Assembly (NCBI RefSeq): GCF_009718825.1
Contig: NZ_WNHB01000017.1
Location: 1-64,000, forward strand
Reading direction: 5' to 3'
From: Terrilactibacillus tamarindi
Lineage (GTDB): Bacteria > Bacillota > Bacilli > Bacillales > Sporolactobacillaceae
Length of the DNA: 64,000 nucleotides
In this document: piece after piece, positions 1-8,646 of the stretch
Layout: every line of letters begins with the position of its first letter
Position numbering within the stretch: the first letter of the stretch is position 1
Made by a program: the position numbers and the translations under genes
The notes under the pieces: generated by a model
Database searches by the model: none
The model's input: only the letters and a program-made list of their open reading frames with translations
What the model was told of the DNA's origin: nothing

Positions 1-3
1 AAA

Positions 4-28
4 GAAGGGTGACGAAACGTCACCCTTC
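4..28 (-). terminator. Intrinsic terminator of the spore protein gene
   Basis: A perfect 11-bp inverted repeat (GAAGGGTGACG / CGTCACCCTTC, AAA loop) lies just past the stop codon of the leftward small spore protein gene. On the minus strand it runs into T residues at the window edge, so the U-tract is only partly visible. Confidence 0.75.
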
Positions 29-46
29 TAGCCATATCCTATTTAA

Positions 47-247
47 TTAGAATGATTTACCACTTAATTGTTGTTGAGCAGTAGCGACAAGACGTTTTGT
101 GATCTCACCACCAACTGATCCATTCGCTCTAGAAGTTGTATCAGCGCCAAGTTTTACACCAAATTCTTGAGCGATTTCATTTTTCATTTGGTCAAGAGCT
201 TGTTCTACTCCAGGTACAAGAATTTGATTGCTATTGTTATTAGGCAT
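47..247 (-). CDS. Small acid-soluble spore protein, alpha/beta type
   Basis: A 66-residue DNA-binding protein of the forespore that coats DNA and protects it from UV and chemical damage, and is degraded by the GPR protease at germination. The family's two conserved blocks are visible: [15 protein letters not shown] near residues 17-31, which contains the germination protease region, and [19 protein letters not shown] near residues 43-61. Length is typical for the family. A strong Shine-Dalgarno (AAGGAGGTGAT) precedes the ATG. It is monocistronic, with its own terminator downstream. I could not identify a convincing sigma-G promoter by eye, although forespore expression is expected for the family. 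Which paralogue it is (sspA-D-like) cannot be decided. Confidence 0.95.
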   Translation of the reverse strand: MPNNNSNQILVPGVEQALDQMKNEIAQEFGVKLGADTTSRANGSVGGEITKRLVATAQQQLSGKSF

Positions 248-423
248 TTGGTATCACCTCCTTGTGATATTAGAGTGTGTTAAATGATGATAAACCATTC
301 ATGAAACCCATTGGAAATTATTTCATTCTCTGTTTAAAAAACGACCTGCATCACCATTGTGAAAATCACTGGATAAAGAAAGCTTGGCAATTGCGGGGCC
401 GGGGCCTATACTTTCTTAAAGTG

Positions 424-459
424 TAAAAAAAGCATCCAAGTCAGCCTTGGACACTTTTT
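424..459 (-). terminator. Terminator of the nifZ-thiI operon
   Basis: On the minus strand AAGTGTCCAAG pairs with CTTGGATGCTT (two G-U wobbles) and is followed by a run of seven T, directly after the thiI stop codon. The 248-423 stretch between this and the spore gene start holds a small GC-rich island near 395-410 but no gene that I can support. Confidence 0.8.
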
Positions 460-476
460 ATCATTTTCTTATTCAA

Positions 477-1679
477 TTATAATAAATCATCAAGATCATC
501 TGACTCCTGAGATTTAGTCAATAAATCAATGGTTTGGACTCCCTCTAATGCCTCGTTAATGAGTTCATCAATAGGTAGATATTGTTCAAATTTATTAGCA
601 TGTTCACGTTTGGGTTTTGTTTTAGGTGCTGTTGGAAGAAAAATGGTACAACAATCTTCATATGGCCTAATAGAAATATCATACGTATCAATTTTTTGAG
701 CAATCGCCATAATATCAATCTTATCCATTGAAACCAGTGGACGGAGAACTGGATAATTCGTCACTTCATTTATCGTGTGCATACTTTCAAGTGTTTGACT
801 TGCTACTTGTCCAAGACTTTCGCCGGTTGCAATGGCCAGAGCACCATTTTTTTTGGCTAATTTTTCTGCAATACGAAGCATCATACGCCTCATGATCGTC
901 ATACGATAATTATCTGGCATGCTGTCTTTAATGGCCACTTGGGCATTAGTGAAAGGGACGATATGAAGTTTGATGTGCCCACCAAAGCGTTGTAACTTTT
1001 CAGCTAGATCAACGACTTTTTGCTTAGCTCGGTCATTTGTATAGGGTGGGCTGTGAAAATGAATTGCTTCAATGTCTGCCCCTCTCTTTTGAAGTAAATA
1101 TCCCGCAACAGGGCTATCAATTCCACCGGATAACATAAGCATCACCTTACCGCTTGTTCCAACGGGTAGCCCACCAGCACCCGGGTACTCTCTTCCATAT
1201 AGACGAGTATCATGCTCTCCAACTTCAACTCGAATATTCAAATCAGGGTGATGAACATCCACTTTCAACGCTTCCATATTTTTTAAGATATGGCCACCTA
1301 ATTCTTGATTCAAGACATTGGATGGATATTCGAAATTTTTATTTTTTCTTCTTGCAGATATCTTAAATGTTTGAGCATAAACTTCACTTTGAGCGATTTG
1401 CAGGACACCCTGTTTTATATCATCAAGATTATTCTCTACTTTTATGGCTGCCCGGATCGAGTGAATGCCAAAAATAGATTGAAGTTGCTGTGCAACCGCA
1501 TCGACATCTTCACCGTGTAGTGTGATTTCAATATCATCGTAATGCCGTTTGACAAAGAGATTAGGAAATTTTTTTAAACTTTTTCGTATTGTTGTTTCTA
1601 ATTTTACGATAAACTTCTTTTTGTTTTTTCCTTTAAGTGATATTTCACCAAATCTAAGTATTAAAAATTCATATATCAT
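477..1679 (-). CDS. thiI: tRNA 4-thiouridine synthase / thiamine thiazole sulfur carrier ThiI
   Basis: ThiI adenylates uridine-8 of tRNA and transfers sulfur to make 4-thiouridine. In many species it also feeds sulfur to thiamine thiazole synthesis. The 400 residues show an N-terminal ferredoxin-like region, a THUMP domain (about 60-165) and an ATP pyrophosphatase domain whose PP-loop SGGIDSP is at 184-190. The C-terminal rhodanese domain of the Escherichia coli enzyme is absent, as usual in Bacillales, so sulfur should be delivered by the partner desulfurase. The ATG lies 4 bp past the stop of the upstream desulfurase gene, with a GAGGAG Shine-Dalgarno inside the end of that gene, so the pair is translationally close and surely co-transcribed. 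Confidence 0.96.
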   Translation of the reverse strand: MIYEFLILRFGEISLKGKNKKKFIVKLETTIRKSLKKFPNLFVKRHYDDIEITLHGEDVDAVAQQLQSIFGIHSIRAAIKVENNLDDIKQGVLQIAQSEVYAQTFKISARRKNKNFEYPSNVLNQELGGHILKNMEALKVDVHHPDLNIRVEVGEHDTRLYGREYPGAGGLPVGTSGKVMLMLSGGIDSPVAGYLLQKRGADIEAIHFHSPPYTNDRAKQKVVDLAEKLQRFGGHIKLHIVPFTNAQVAIKDSMPDNYRMTIMRRMMLRIAEKLAKKNGALAIATGESLGQVASQTLESMHTINEVTNYPVLRPLVSMDKIDIMAIAQKIDTYDISIRPYEDCCTIFLPTAPKTKPKREHANKFEQYLPIDELINEALEGVQTIDLLTKSQESDDLDDLL

Positions 1680-1682
1680 GGT

Positions 1683-2828
1683 TTAACTCCTCATGACTTG
1701 CCGCAAGTCTTCTACTTGTGTTTTAAATATTTTTAGAAATTGCTCAACTTCTTCAGCCGTCGTTTGATAGGACAAACTTAACCGAATAGCTTGTTTGGCA
1801 TCTGAATCTGATACACCCATAGCAAGTAAAATCCGACTTGCCTGCTGATCCTTTGAAGAACAAGCTGACTTTGTCGAAACATAAACCTCTTTTTCTTCAA
1901 GAGCATGAACGAGTACTTCTGCTTTGAGCCCTTTTACACTGATATTGATGATATGAGGGGCAGATCCGTTCTTAGGTGTATGAAAGGTTATTCCTTCAAT
2001 TGAAGATAGTCCCTGGATTAGTTTTTCTTTATGACGTTTAAGCTCACGAGAATGTGTCTCTTTTAACTCTAACGTTATTCTGAGAGCTTTAACCATTGCT
2101 GCAATGCCGGGTAAGTTTTCCGTCCCTGCACGTCTATTTTGTTCCTGACTCCCCCCAGCAATTAGTGGGGATAAAGTCACACCATGTCTGACAAAAAGTA
2201 GGCCCGTTCCTTTTGGTCCATGAAATTTATGACCAGAAATGGTACATAGATCGATATTCCCTTGAGAGAGATCTAACGGAACTTTTCCTACTCCTTGGAC
2301 ATGATCAACGTGAAGAAGGGTCGTGGGTTTATCTTGTAATAAGGCTGCAACCTCAGAAATCGGTTGTATGGTTCCTACCTCATTATTCACATGGATGATG
2401 GATACTAGGATGGTATCTTTTCTTAATGCTTGTTTCAATTGGTCCAATGAAATCTTACCTTCGTTATCAACAGGTAGATAAGTGACTTCATACCCTTCCT
2501 TTTCCAGTTGTTTACAAGCCAGATAACTGGATGCATGCTCTATCTCGGTTGTAATAATATGTTTGCCACGATCTTTATAATAGTTAGCTATCCCTTTTAT
2601 AGCTAAATTATTCCCTTCTGATCCACCAGAGGTAAATATGATGTCTTTATCGGATACTTGAAGCAGATTAGCCGCTTGCTGTCTTGAACGCTTCAATAGC
2701 TCCTCGCTTTGGCTGCCAAGTCTATGAATAGATGATGGATTGGCATAATAATTTTGTGCAACTTTTAAAAAAGTATCCAATGCCTCAGGATATGGTTTCG
2801 TTGTTGCGCTGTTATCGAAATAAATCAC
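1683..2828 (-). CDS. nifZ: Cysteine desulfurase (NifS/IscS family), ThiI partner
   Basis: A PLP-dependent enzyme that takes sulfur from cysteine to give a protein persulfide plus alanine. The PLP-binding lysine is Lys201 in SGHKFHGPKG, and the persulfide cysteine is Cys323 in STKSACSS. The 381-residue length fits the family. Gene order desulfurase-thiI matches B. subtilis nifZ-thiI, where NifZ supplies sulfur for 4-thiouridine, so I infer the same dedicated role here. The start is GTG (MIYFDNSATT) with an AAAGGGAT Shine-Dalgarno about nine bases upstream. Upstream lie the ezrA terminator and a copy of repeat family A. Confidence 0.94.
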   Translation of the reverse strand: MIYFDNSATTKPYPEALDTFLKVAQNYYANPSSIHRLGSQSEELLKRSRQQAANLLQVSDKDIIFTSGGSEGNNLAIKGIANYYKDRGKHIITTEIEHASSYLACKQLEKEGYEVTYLPVDNEGKISLDQLKQALRKDTILVSIIHVNNEVGTIQPISEVAALLQDKPTTLLHVDHVQGVGKVPLDLSQGNIDLCTISGHKFHGPKGTGLLFVRHGVTLSPLIAGGSQEQNRRAGTENLPGIAAMVKALRITLELKETHSRELKRHKEKLIQGLSSIEGITFHTPKNGSAPHIINISVKGLKAEVLVHALEEKEVYVSTKSACSSKDQQASRILLAMGVSDSDAKQAIRLSLSYQTTAEEVEQFLKIFKTQVEDLRQVMRS

Positions 2829-2910
2829 TCTTATCGATCCCTTTCAAGTATTTACAGCTTTAAATTTTTTAAGTAAACATTGTTGTAGCAAGAAATCTGT
2901 GTATTAGAAG

Positions 2911-2935
2911 AAAAACCCCTTATATAGGAGTTTTT
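2911..2935 (-). terminator. Terminator downstream of ezrA
   Basis: On the minus strand AAAAACTCCT pairs with AGGGGTTTTT across a TATA loop (one G-U pair) and runs into T residues. It lies beyond the repeat that follows ezrA, so the repeat would be transcribed as part of the ezrA 3' end. Confidence 0.7.
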
Positions 2936-2944
2936 CACTTTTTA

Positions 2945-3035
2945 GAGGTTATTCAAAAAGTCACCAAATGATAAGCGGCGAATCTCGGCGTTGGCTTGAT
3001 CTTCTTGCTTCTAATTTGTCGCCTTTTTGAACATG
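2945..3035. repeat. Repeat family A, copy A1 (short, 91 bp)
   Basis: Starts GAGGTTATTCAAAAAG and ends GCCTTTTTGAACATGC, so its ends are inverted repeats. The inside shares AAATGATAAGC and GCGAATCTCGGCGTTGG with copy A2. The central part present in longer copies is missing. It lies 18 bp beyond the ezrA stop codon. Confidence 0.85.
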
Positions 3036-3053
3036 CACTTTTATTATTCTAAA

Positions 3054-4748
3054 TTAGTTTTCCTTTGAATACAATTCCATACGCTTTAATATTTTTGGCT
3101 CTTTTTTCTCAATCGCTTTTGCAGCGACCTCAACGGCTTCTTGGTAATTATAACTTCTGAATAAATCTTCGGCATGTTTTAGCTCTTCATTAATTTCGTG
3201 CGAATCACTACGATAACGATTACCATATTGAATAAGTTCTTCTGAAAGGGCTGCGTTATCAATCATTTCTTGAGTCTTCTTATAGAACTCATTAACCTTT
3301 TCTACAGCATCATCTAAACTACGTTGGACAGCTACCATATTTAACGGGGATTGATCAAGTTCATGATTAACATCTGCAAGATGCTCTTCTGAATCCTCAA
3401 GTAAAGTGACGTAGTACTCAGGAACTCCTGGTAAATTGCTTTTTTGAACCATTCGCCTGCAATCAAATATGGTTCTTTTCAACTTTTGCATCGTTTCTTT
3501 CGCAATTAATTCATCTTTTCTAAGCGTTTTTATTTTGTCTTTAAACTCTTTTGCAGATCCTTGAACAACTTCAATATCAGAACGCATGGATTCTAGCTTT
3601 TCTAACAAAATACTAAAGGCTTCTTTTTGTTCCTGTAAATCTTTATTGACCTCTTGGTATTCCATATCTAATTTATTAAAAATATCATCAATCTCATGTT
3701 TCATTCTAAGGTCTTCTTCATCAATATGATAATTCGTTTGAATTGTTTCCGTTTCCTCAGCAAGCGATTTTACATTTTCTCCAACGATTGTGAGGTCTCG
3801 TTCTATGGTTGGAGCCACTTCCAAGAGCTTCTTTCTGCTCATCACTTCTGTTTCCATCTGATCAAATAAGTGTTCTAATTGTTCGTGCATGATATTAATA
3901 CTTTCTTCTACTGGTTTTAATTCCATCTTGTCAACGGCTTGATCAAGTATGTTAAGTTGATGCTTAATTTCTTCTAATTGTACATTTAATTGCAAATGAC
4001 TTAAAACATAGCCCTGGCTCGTCATTTCTTCAAAACCCATCCGCAAGTCTTGCATAAGATCAGGTATTGTATGGTGAATCTCGTTATATAAGAAAGGAAT
4101 TTTTTCAAATTGTTCATTTAACTTTTCCATACTTGCTTTGGCCGATAGCAATATATCTCTTGCTTTTATGTAATTACCATTATCCGTCTCCGCTTCATAA
4201 CCCTGCAATTCTTTGTCAACGGCTTTTAACTTTTCTTCTAATAAATTGACAGCTCCGCGATATTGACTTCTTTTCGTAATTAACTCTTTCTTTCCTTTTA
4301 GAAACATATCTTTGACAATAAGAATATCTTTTCGATTGGCATGCTCACTTTCAACCACTTTGTTCAGATCAGAAAGCATATCTCGTATTCGATTTTCAAT
4401 CTTATTTAGATGGTGTTCTAAAGAGTCAAGCGTTTTTTCTGCTTTTTTAAAACGATAATGATCCACATAGCCTTCTGCATCAAATAATGATTCTTCAATC
4501 AGCGGCAATTCAGTTGTTACGATCTCATCCCAATCTGCACGCCATTTTTCAAAATTCTTTTCAGCTTCGCCTATCATTTTTAATTCTTTTACTTTTGATA
4601 TTTCTTCCGTTACAGGTCGATTCATAATATCCATTTTCCACGCTTCATATCGATCAATTTTATTGTACGTTTTTTTCCTCATACACGTACTAAAAATGAC
4701 GACAAAAACGACAACAATAATGAAACTTAATACGACATAATAGAACAT
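3054..4748 (-). CDS. ezrA: Septation ring formation regulator EzrA
   Basis: EzrA is a membrane-anchored negative regulator of FtsZ ring assembly that also joins the divisome. A single N-terminal transmembrane helix (MFYYVVLSFIIVVVFVVIF) is followed by a long cytoplasmic spectrin-like coiled-coil region. Recognisable family segments are YEAWKMDIMNRPV near the start and the C-terminal YGNRYRSDS...AEDLFRSYNYQEAVEVAAKAI. I chose the second ATG at 4748 rather than the one at 4763, because GGGGGA sits seven bases before it and it opens directly with the membrane helix. The resulting 564 residues match the usual length of about 562. The gene is monocistronic. Confidence 0.96.
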   Translation of the reverse strand: MFYYVVLSFIIVVVFVVIFSTCMRKKTYNKIDRYEAWKMDIMNRPVTEEISKVKELKMIGEAEKNFEKWRADWDEIVTTELPLIEESLFDAEGYVDHYRFKKAEKTLDSLEHHLNKIENRIRDMLSDLNKVVESEHANRKDILIVKDMFLKGKKELITKRSQYRGAVNLLEEKLKAVDKELQGYEAETDNGNYIKARDILLSAKASMEKLNEQFEKIPFLYNEIHHTIPDLMQDLRMGFEEMTSQGYVLSHLQLNVQLEEIKHQLNILDQAVDKMELKPVEESINIMHEQLEHLFDQMETEVMSRKKLLEVAPTIERDLTIVGENVKSLAEETETIQTNYHIDEEDLRMKHEIDDIFNKLDMEYQEVNKDLQEQKEAFSILLEKLESMRSDIEVVQGSAKEFKDKIKTLRKDELIAKETMQKLKRTIFDCRRMVQKSNLPGVPEYYVTLLEDSEEHLADVNHELDQSPLNMVAVQRSLDDAVEKVNEFYKKTQEMIDNAALSEELIQYGNRYRSDSHEINEELKHAEDLFRSYNYQEAVEVAAKAIEKKEPKILKRMELYSKEN

Positions 4749-4763
4749 TGGAAGTTCCCCCAT

Positions 4764-5149
4764 TCTCCCATTAAAACCGGTATCTTTCCCAATCTATGCT
4801 TGTTCGCTCACTAGGGAAGATATGTAAAGTTCCCAATTAAGTATCGTTATCCAACGAAATACCCTTACGTTTTAAACCTACTAATTTAGCAAAACTCAAA
4901 TAGGCTTTTTATAAATTTCCATCAGAACATACTCAGGTATTGTTAAAAATACGACATAATTAATCAAAATTCTTACCTTTAATAATACCATGAATACAGA
5001 GATTTGACTAAGATATATATATTTTAATTTATCACATGATTAATCGTTCTCTTAAACTTTTCTTGAACGATAAGGAAAACCATATTTATAGACACGTTTG
5101 GAACAAAAAATGGTACAATACAATTGGTTTTAGCGAAGGAGCCTTGATT
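4764..5149. other. Intergenic region between divergent ezrA and the TauE/SafE gene
   Basis: AT-rich DNA that must carry the promoters of both divergent genes. A TTGACT hexamer at 5004-5009 could be a rightward -35 box, but no clean -10 follows at 17 bp. I see no gene, repeat or RNA structure here. Confidence 0.5.
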
Positions 5150-5920
5150 ATGGAAGATTTACATACCTTAACTCTTGTTTTTCTTATATTTGCTGGATTT
5201 TTAGCCGGTTTTATAGATGCCGTCGTTGGGGGTGGGGGGCTTATTTCAACACCTGCACTCTTGTTTACTGGATTACCTCCGAATATCGCATTGGGAACAA
5301 ACAAACTAGCAGGTACAATGGGGGCTTTAACGAGCACCTTAACTTTTATTCGTTCAAAGAAGGTCGATTTTCATTTAATTGGTCGCCTGTTTCCGCTCAC
5401 TCTTATTGGTTCTTTTATCGGTGTAATGGTTGTACATATTATCTCCCCGGAAATATTAAAACCTTTAATCCTCATTTTATTAGCTTTAGTAACGATCTAT
5501 ACGATTTTCAAAAAAGATTGGGGAACCATATCAAAATATAAAGGTTTTACACTATCCCGAGCCATTCTTTTCGGCCTGATCATTTTTACGCTTGGTTTTT
5601 ATGATGGGTTCCTAGGTGGCGGTACAGGTTCATTTCTTCTCTTTTCTTTTTTGGCAGTTGGATTTGATTTTCTTCATGCTGCAGGTAATGCAAAAATCTT
5701 AAATTTTTGTAGTAACATAATGGCTTTGATTACGTTTATTTGTTTAGGTTCAGTCAATTTTCAGTATGGCATACCTATGGCTATCAGCATGATCATTGGA
5801 TCGTGGATCGGTGCCAATGTAGCCATTCGAAAGGGATCATCCTATGTCAAACTAATCTTTATCGTGGTTACCATCTTATTAATAGGAAAGAACTTATTCA
5901 GCTATTTACCACTTCATTAA
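5150..5920 (+). CDS. TauE/SafE family membrane permease
   Basis: Probable export or uptake permease for a small anion; family members handle sulfite, sulfoacetate or organosulfur compounds. Two homologous halves are visible, each opening with a glycine-rich signature: FAGFLAGFIDAVVGGGGLISTPAL near the N terminus, and FTLGFYDGFLGGGTGSFLLF in the middle. About eight hydrophobic segments fill the 256 residues. The start at 5150 is preferred over an in-frame ATG at 5036, because a GAAGGAG Shine-Dalgarno precedes it by eight bases and the sequence then starts at the family's N terminus. It sits where B. subtilis has hisJ, so it is an insertion relative to that genome. The substrate is unknown. Confidence 0.88.
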   Translation: MEDLHTLTLVFLIFAGFLAGFIDAVVGGGGLISTPALLFTGLPPNIALGTNKLAGTMGALTSTLTFIRSKKVDFHLIGRLFPLTLIGSFIGVMVVHIISPEILKPLILILLALVTIYTIFKKDWGTISKYKGFTLSRAILFGLIIFTLGFYDGFLGGGTGSFLLFSFLAVGFDFLHAAGNAKILNFCSNIMALITFICLGSVNFQYGIPMAISMIIGSWIGANVAIRKGSSYVKLIFIVVTILLIGKNLFSYLPLH

Positions 5921-5998
5921 GCAAGATTTTATTCCATATTAACGCTCCACTAACATTATCAAAGGAGACTTCATGACTTCATTATTTGATAACCCTTT

Positions 5999-6625
5999 TT
6001 ATGAAGTTTGGGCAAAGAGCTGATCAGCCCAATATTTGATATATTTTAAGTAATATTTCCGGAAATAGTCCTCATGCGGCTGTAAGTCATGGATGCGTCT
6101 AATATATTGTGGGTGCAAAAATGGCATGATGATCATGTCGCGATATTGCATAACAAGGATATCGATTGGAATGGCAACCGGATACTTTTCTTGTTTAAAT
6201 ACCATTTCTAACAGATATTTTTCTTTCATTAAATAGCTCGCCATGAATTCACGGATCAAATTGGTATCGAGAGTCATTTCTCGGTGTACACAACGTGACA
6301 AATAAAAGTAGCGTTGTTGGTAACGGATCATTCGATCTGCAATTTGAATTAATCGCGTACATAATAAAGGTTCTAAATGGGTCGTTTGTTCAATAGCTGA
6401 CTCCATTTCTTCCAGATATCCTTCAAAAAATGAAGACATTAAATACTCTAGTAGCCCTTTTTTTCCTCCAAAATAGTAAGATATTAGCGCAATGTTCACT
6501 CCTGCATCATTGGCAATGGCCCGGACCGATGTCCCTGTATAACCACTCATATTAAAAAGTCGGATGGCTGAACGAATGACTTCATTTTTTTTATTGATAT
6601 CCTTTACCTTTTCAATCGTTTGCAA
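5999..6625 (-). CDS. refZ: TetR-family regulator RefZ (FtsZ ring and chromosome capture at sporulation)
   Basis: RefZ binds motifs near the origin and shifts FtsZ rings toward the pole early in sporulation. The TetR helix-turn-helix is at about residues 15-55 (GTSVRAIANDAGVNIALISYYFGGKKGLLEYL). The C-terminal half keeps family features such as RCVHREMTLDTNLIREFMASYLMKEKY and PQYIRRI. The GTG at 6634 falls inside the Shine-Dalgarno (GAGGTGAT), so a TTG at 6625 is the likelier start, giving 208 residues against about 210 in B. subtilis. Its position next to ytsP-rpsD is conserved. Confidence 0.9.
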   Translation of the reverse strand: MQTIEKVKDINKKNEVIRSAIRLFNMSGYTGTSVRAIANDAGVNIALISYYFGGKKGLLEYLMSSFFEGYLEEMESAIEQTTHLEPLLCTRLIQIADRMIRYQQRYFYLSRCVHREMTLDTNLIREFMASYLMKEKYLLEMVFKQEKYPVAIPIDILVMQYRDMIIMPFLHPQYIRRIHDLQPHEDYFRKYYLKYIKYWADQLFAQTS

Positions 6626-6771
6626 TATGATCACCTCGTCATTTACACTCTATATAACATCTTCTCTAAACATCAGCATCCTCCTTCATAAATCGCTCGA
6701 CACTTAGATGAGATATTCTACATAATCTGATAAAATAACACGTATGATGAATTAAAAGGAGAGGAATATAC

Positions 6772-7278
6772 ATGTATTCTGTCAATAAATATTCTGGTGA
6801 TATGGACTCCCAATATCAGTTAGTCGTAAAGCAGCTCACCTCCCTTATTGAAGATGAGGAAAATTTAATAGCTAATCTTTCTAACGCTTCAGCCCTTCTC
6901 AATCAATTTTTGCAAGATATTAATTGGGTTGGATTTTATCTTTTAGACCAAAAAGAGCTCGTTTTGGGACCCTTTCAAGGACTGCCTGCCTGCGTACGAC
7001 TCCCAATTGGAAAGGGAGTGTGTGGAACAGCTGTTCAAGAGAGGAAAACATTACGCGTTAGTGATGTTCAGCAATTCTCTGGACACATTGCTTGTGATTC
7101 GGCCTCTAGATCCGAGATCGTCGTTCCGATCATCGTTGATTCTCAAGTGATCGGTGTTCTCGATATTGATAGTCCAAAGGTTAATCGTTTCACAGAAGAA
7201 GACCAACACTTTCTAGAACAATTTGTTGAAATATTAAGCAATCACATTAAAATTCAAACTCTTAATTTAAATAAATAG
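6772..7278 (+). CDS. ytsP: Free methionine-(R)-sulfoxide reductase (GAF domain, YtsP)
   Basis: Reduces free methionine-(R)-sulfoxide using a cysteine relay in a GAF fold. All three family cysteines are present: Cys74 (LPACVRLPIG), Cys84 (GVCGTA) and Cys108 (HIACDSASRSEIVVPI). The protein is 168 residues, a single GAF domain. An AAAAGGAGAGG ribosome site precedes the ATG. The stop codon is immediately followed by the rpsD promoter, so rpsD is separately initiated. Confidence 0.92.
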   Translation: MYSVNKYSGDMDSQYQLVVKQLTSLIEDEENLIANLSNASALLNQFLQDINWVGFYLLDQKELVLGPFQGLPACVRLPIGKGVCGTAVQERKTLRVSDVQQFSGHIACDSASRSEIVVPIIVDSQVIGVLDIDSPKVNRFTEEDQHFLEQFVEILSNHIKIQTLNLNK

Positions 7279-7308
7279 TTGACAAGTCTAAGTTTAATTA
7301 ACTATAAT
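7279..7308 (+). promoter_or_regulatory. SigA promoter of rpsD
   Basis: TTGACA (7279-7284), an 18-bp spacer and TATAAT (7303-7308). It starts one base after the ytsP stop codon and drives the long rpsD leader. Confidence 0.85.
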
Positions 7309-7315
7309 AGAGTTT

Positions 7316-7562
7316 GTGTAAAATGAGGCAGTGGTCAATGGATAAGATGAAGACCCTCTTATTTTGTTCCTCGTGATTTTTAAATTAATTAGAGTTTAAA
7401 AGGAAGGCTGTTTTTCCGTACTTTTTAACTTTAAATTAGAGGTGTACCCCGTAACTCTTCACTGCCGAGCGAAGGTACAAGATAACAAAATAACTTCATT
7501 CTTTAAATCCTTGAAGATGCTGTCATTTTATGCCTAATTTAAAATGACAAGGAGGAGTCAAT
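7316..7562 (+). ncRNA. rpsD leader RNA, probable S4 autoregulatory element
   Basis: About 245 nt separate the promoter from the rpsD start codon. GGCAGTG (7327-7333) can pair with CACTGCC (7460-7466), closing a long structured domain. In Bacillus, S4 represses its own gene by binding the rpsD leader; the position and long-range pairing fit this. No tRNA or second gene is seen in the stretch. The fold is my inference and was not computed. Confidence 0.65.
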
Positions 7563-7563
7563 T

Positions 7564-8166
7564 ATGGCTCGTTATACTGGTCCTGCATGGAAAAAATCTC
7601 GTCGCTTTGGTATTTCATTAAGCGGTACGGGTAAAGAACTTGAAAGACGTCCTTATATTCCTGGACAACATGGTCCTACACAACGTAAAAAGTTATCTGA
7701 ATATGGTTTGCAACAAAATGAAAAACAAAAATTACGTTATATGTATGGACTTAACGAACGTCAATTCCGTCGTCTCTTCGACGAAGCTGGTAAAATGAAA
7801 GGTGTACACGGTGAAAACTTCATGATTCTTCTCGAATCACGTCTCGATAACCTCGTTTATCGTTTAGGTTTAGCTCGTACACGTCGTCAATCTCGCCAAC
7901 TTGTTAACCATGGTCACATTACTGTCAATGGTAAACGTGTTGACATTGCTTCTTACCGTGTTTCTGTCGGTGATGTTATTGGTTTAAGAGAAAAATCTAA
8001 AAACCTTGATATCGTTAAAGAAGCGATCGAAGTTAACTCATTTGTTCCTGAATATTTAACTTTTGATGAAGATAAATTAGAAGGTACTTTCAATAGACTT
8101 CCTGAACGTTCTGAATTACCAGCTGAAATAACTGAAGCTCTTATCGTTGAGTTCTACTCACGTTAA
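7564..8166 (+). CDS. rpsD: 30S ribosomal protein S4
   Basis: Primary 16S rRNA-binding protein that nucleates assembly of the small subunit. The 200 residues contain the N-terminal S4 family region ([28 protein letters not shown]) and the S4 RNA-binding domain at about 90-150 ([34 protein letters not shown]). An AAGGAGG ribosome site precedes the ATG. Codon use looks highly biased, as expected for a ribosomal protein. It is monocistronic, with a strong terminator. Confidence 0.98.
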   Translation: MARYTGPAWKKSRRFGISLSGTGKELERRPYIPGQHGPTQRKKLSEYGLQQNEKQKLRYMYGLNERQFRRLFDEAGKMKGVHGENFMILLESRLDNLVYRLGLARTRRQSRQLVNHGHITVNGKRVDIASYRVSVGDVIGLREKSKNLDIVKEAIEVNSFVPEYLTFDEDKLEGTFNRLPERSELPAEITEALIVEFYSR

Positions 8167-8194
8167 TTCAATTGCTTCTTAAAAAGCAATAACG

Positions 8195-8235
8195 AAAGCC
8201 CTAGAAATGTTGAATCTATATTTCTAGGGCTTTTT
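8195..8235 (+). terminator. rpsD terminator
   Basis: AAAGCCCTAGAAAT pairs with ATTTCTAGGGCTTT (8220-8233), followed by T residues. A smaller hairpin (ATTGCTT / AAGCAAT) at 8171-8190 precedes it. Confidence 0.9.
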
Positions 8236-8265
8236 AAGTTTTTCATGCTTTATAGAATAATGTAC

Positions 8266-8296
8266 TCTCCCCTCAACGATTTGGGGGGAGTTTTTA
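8266..8296 (+). terminator. Second terminator-like hairpin after rpsD
   Basis: ACTCTCCCC pairs with GGGGGGAGT and is followed by five T. It may act as a back-up terminator for rpsD. The remaining DNA to 8646 is AT-rich, has a possible TATAAT at 8608-8613 before the ClC gene, and shows no other gene. Confidence 0.55.
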
Positions 8297-8646
8297 ATTG
8301 ATTAAGAAACAAAATTGTGGACAGACGCTTTAATAAGATAATGACTATACTGAATCCATTTCTAGTTATTTTAACTACAGTACTATGATATAAGTTTACA
8401 TATTTATCTTTCCGAGTATTATTAATGTACAGAAAATTTTTATGTAAAAATATGACAATAGCTTATTTTAACCATTTTATATTTACCCTCAGTTACCTAT
8501 TAACAATTTGGTGACAAATTTCAAATAGAATTTAACCTTTTTCTCCATTTTCTTATCTCATTTCATTTCTTTTCGTTATCCCTTCAAAATTTATTAATAA
8601 ACTATTATATAATATAGAGGAAGTTCACCATAGGAGTGACAGCAAA

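Noticed and set aside
8171-8190. ATTGCTT/AAGCAAT hairpin as a separate terminator of rpsD
   Set aside because: The stem is short with no U-tract; the stronger hairpin just after it fits better.
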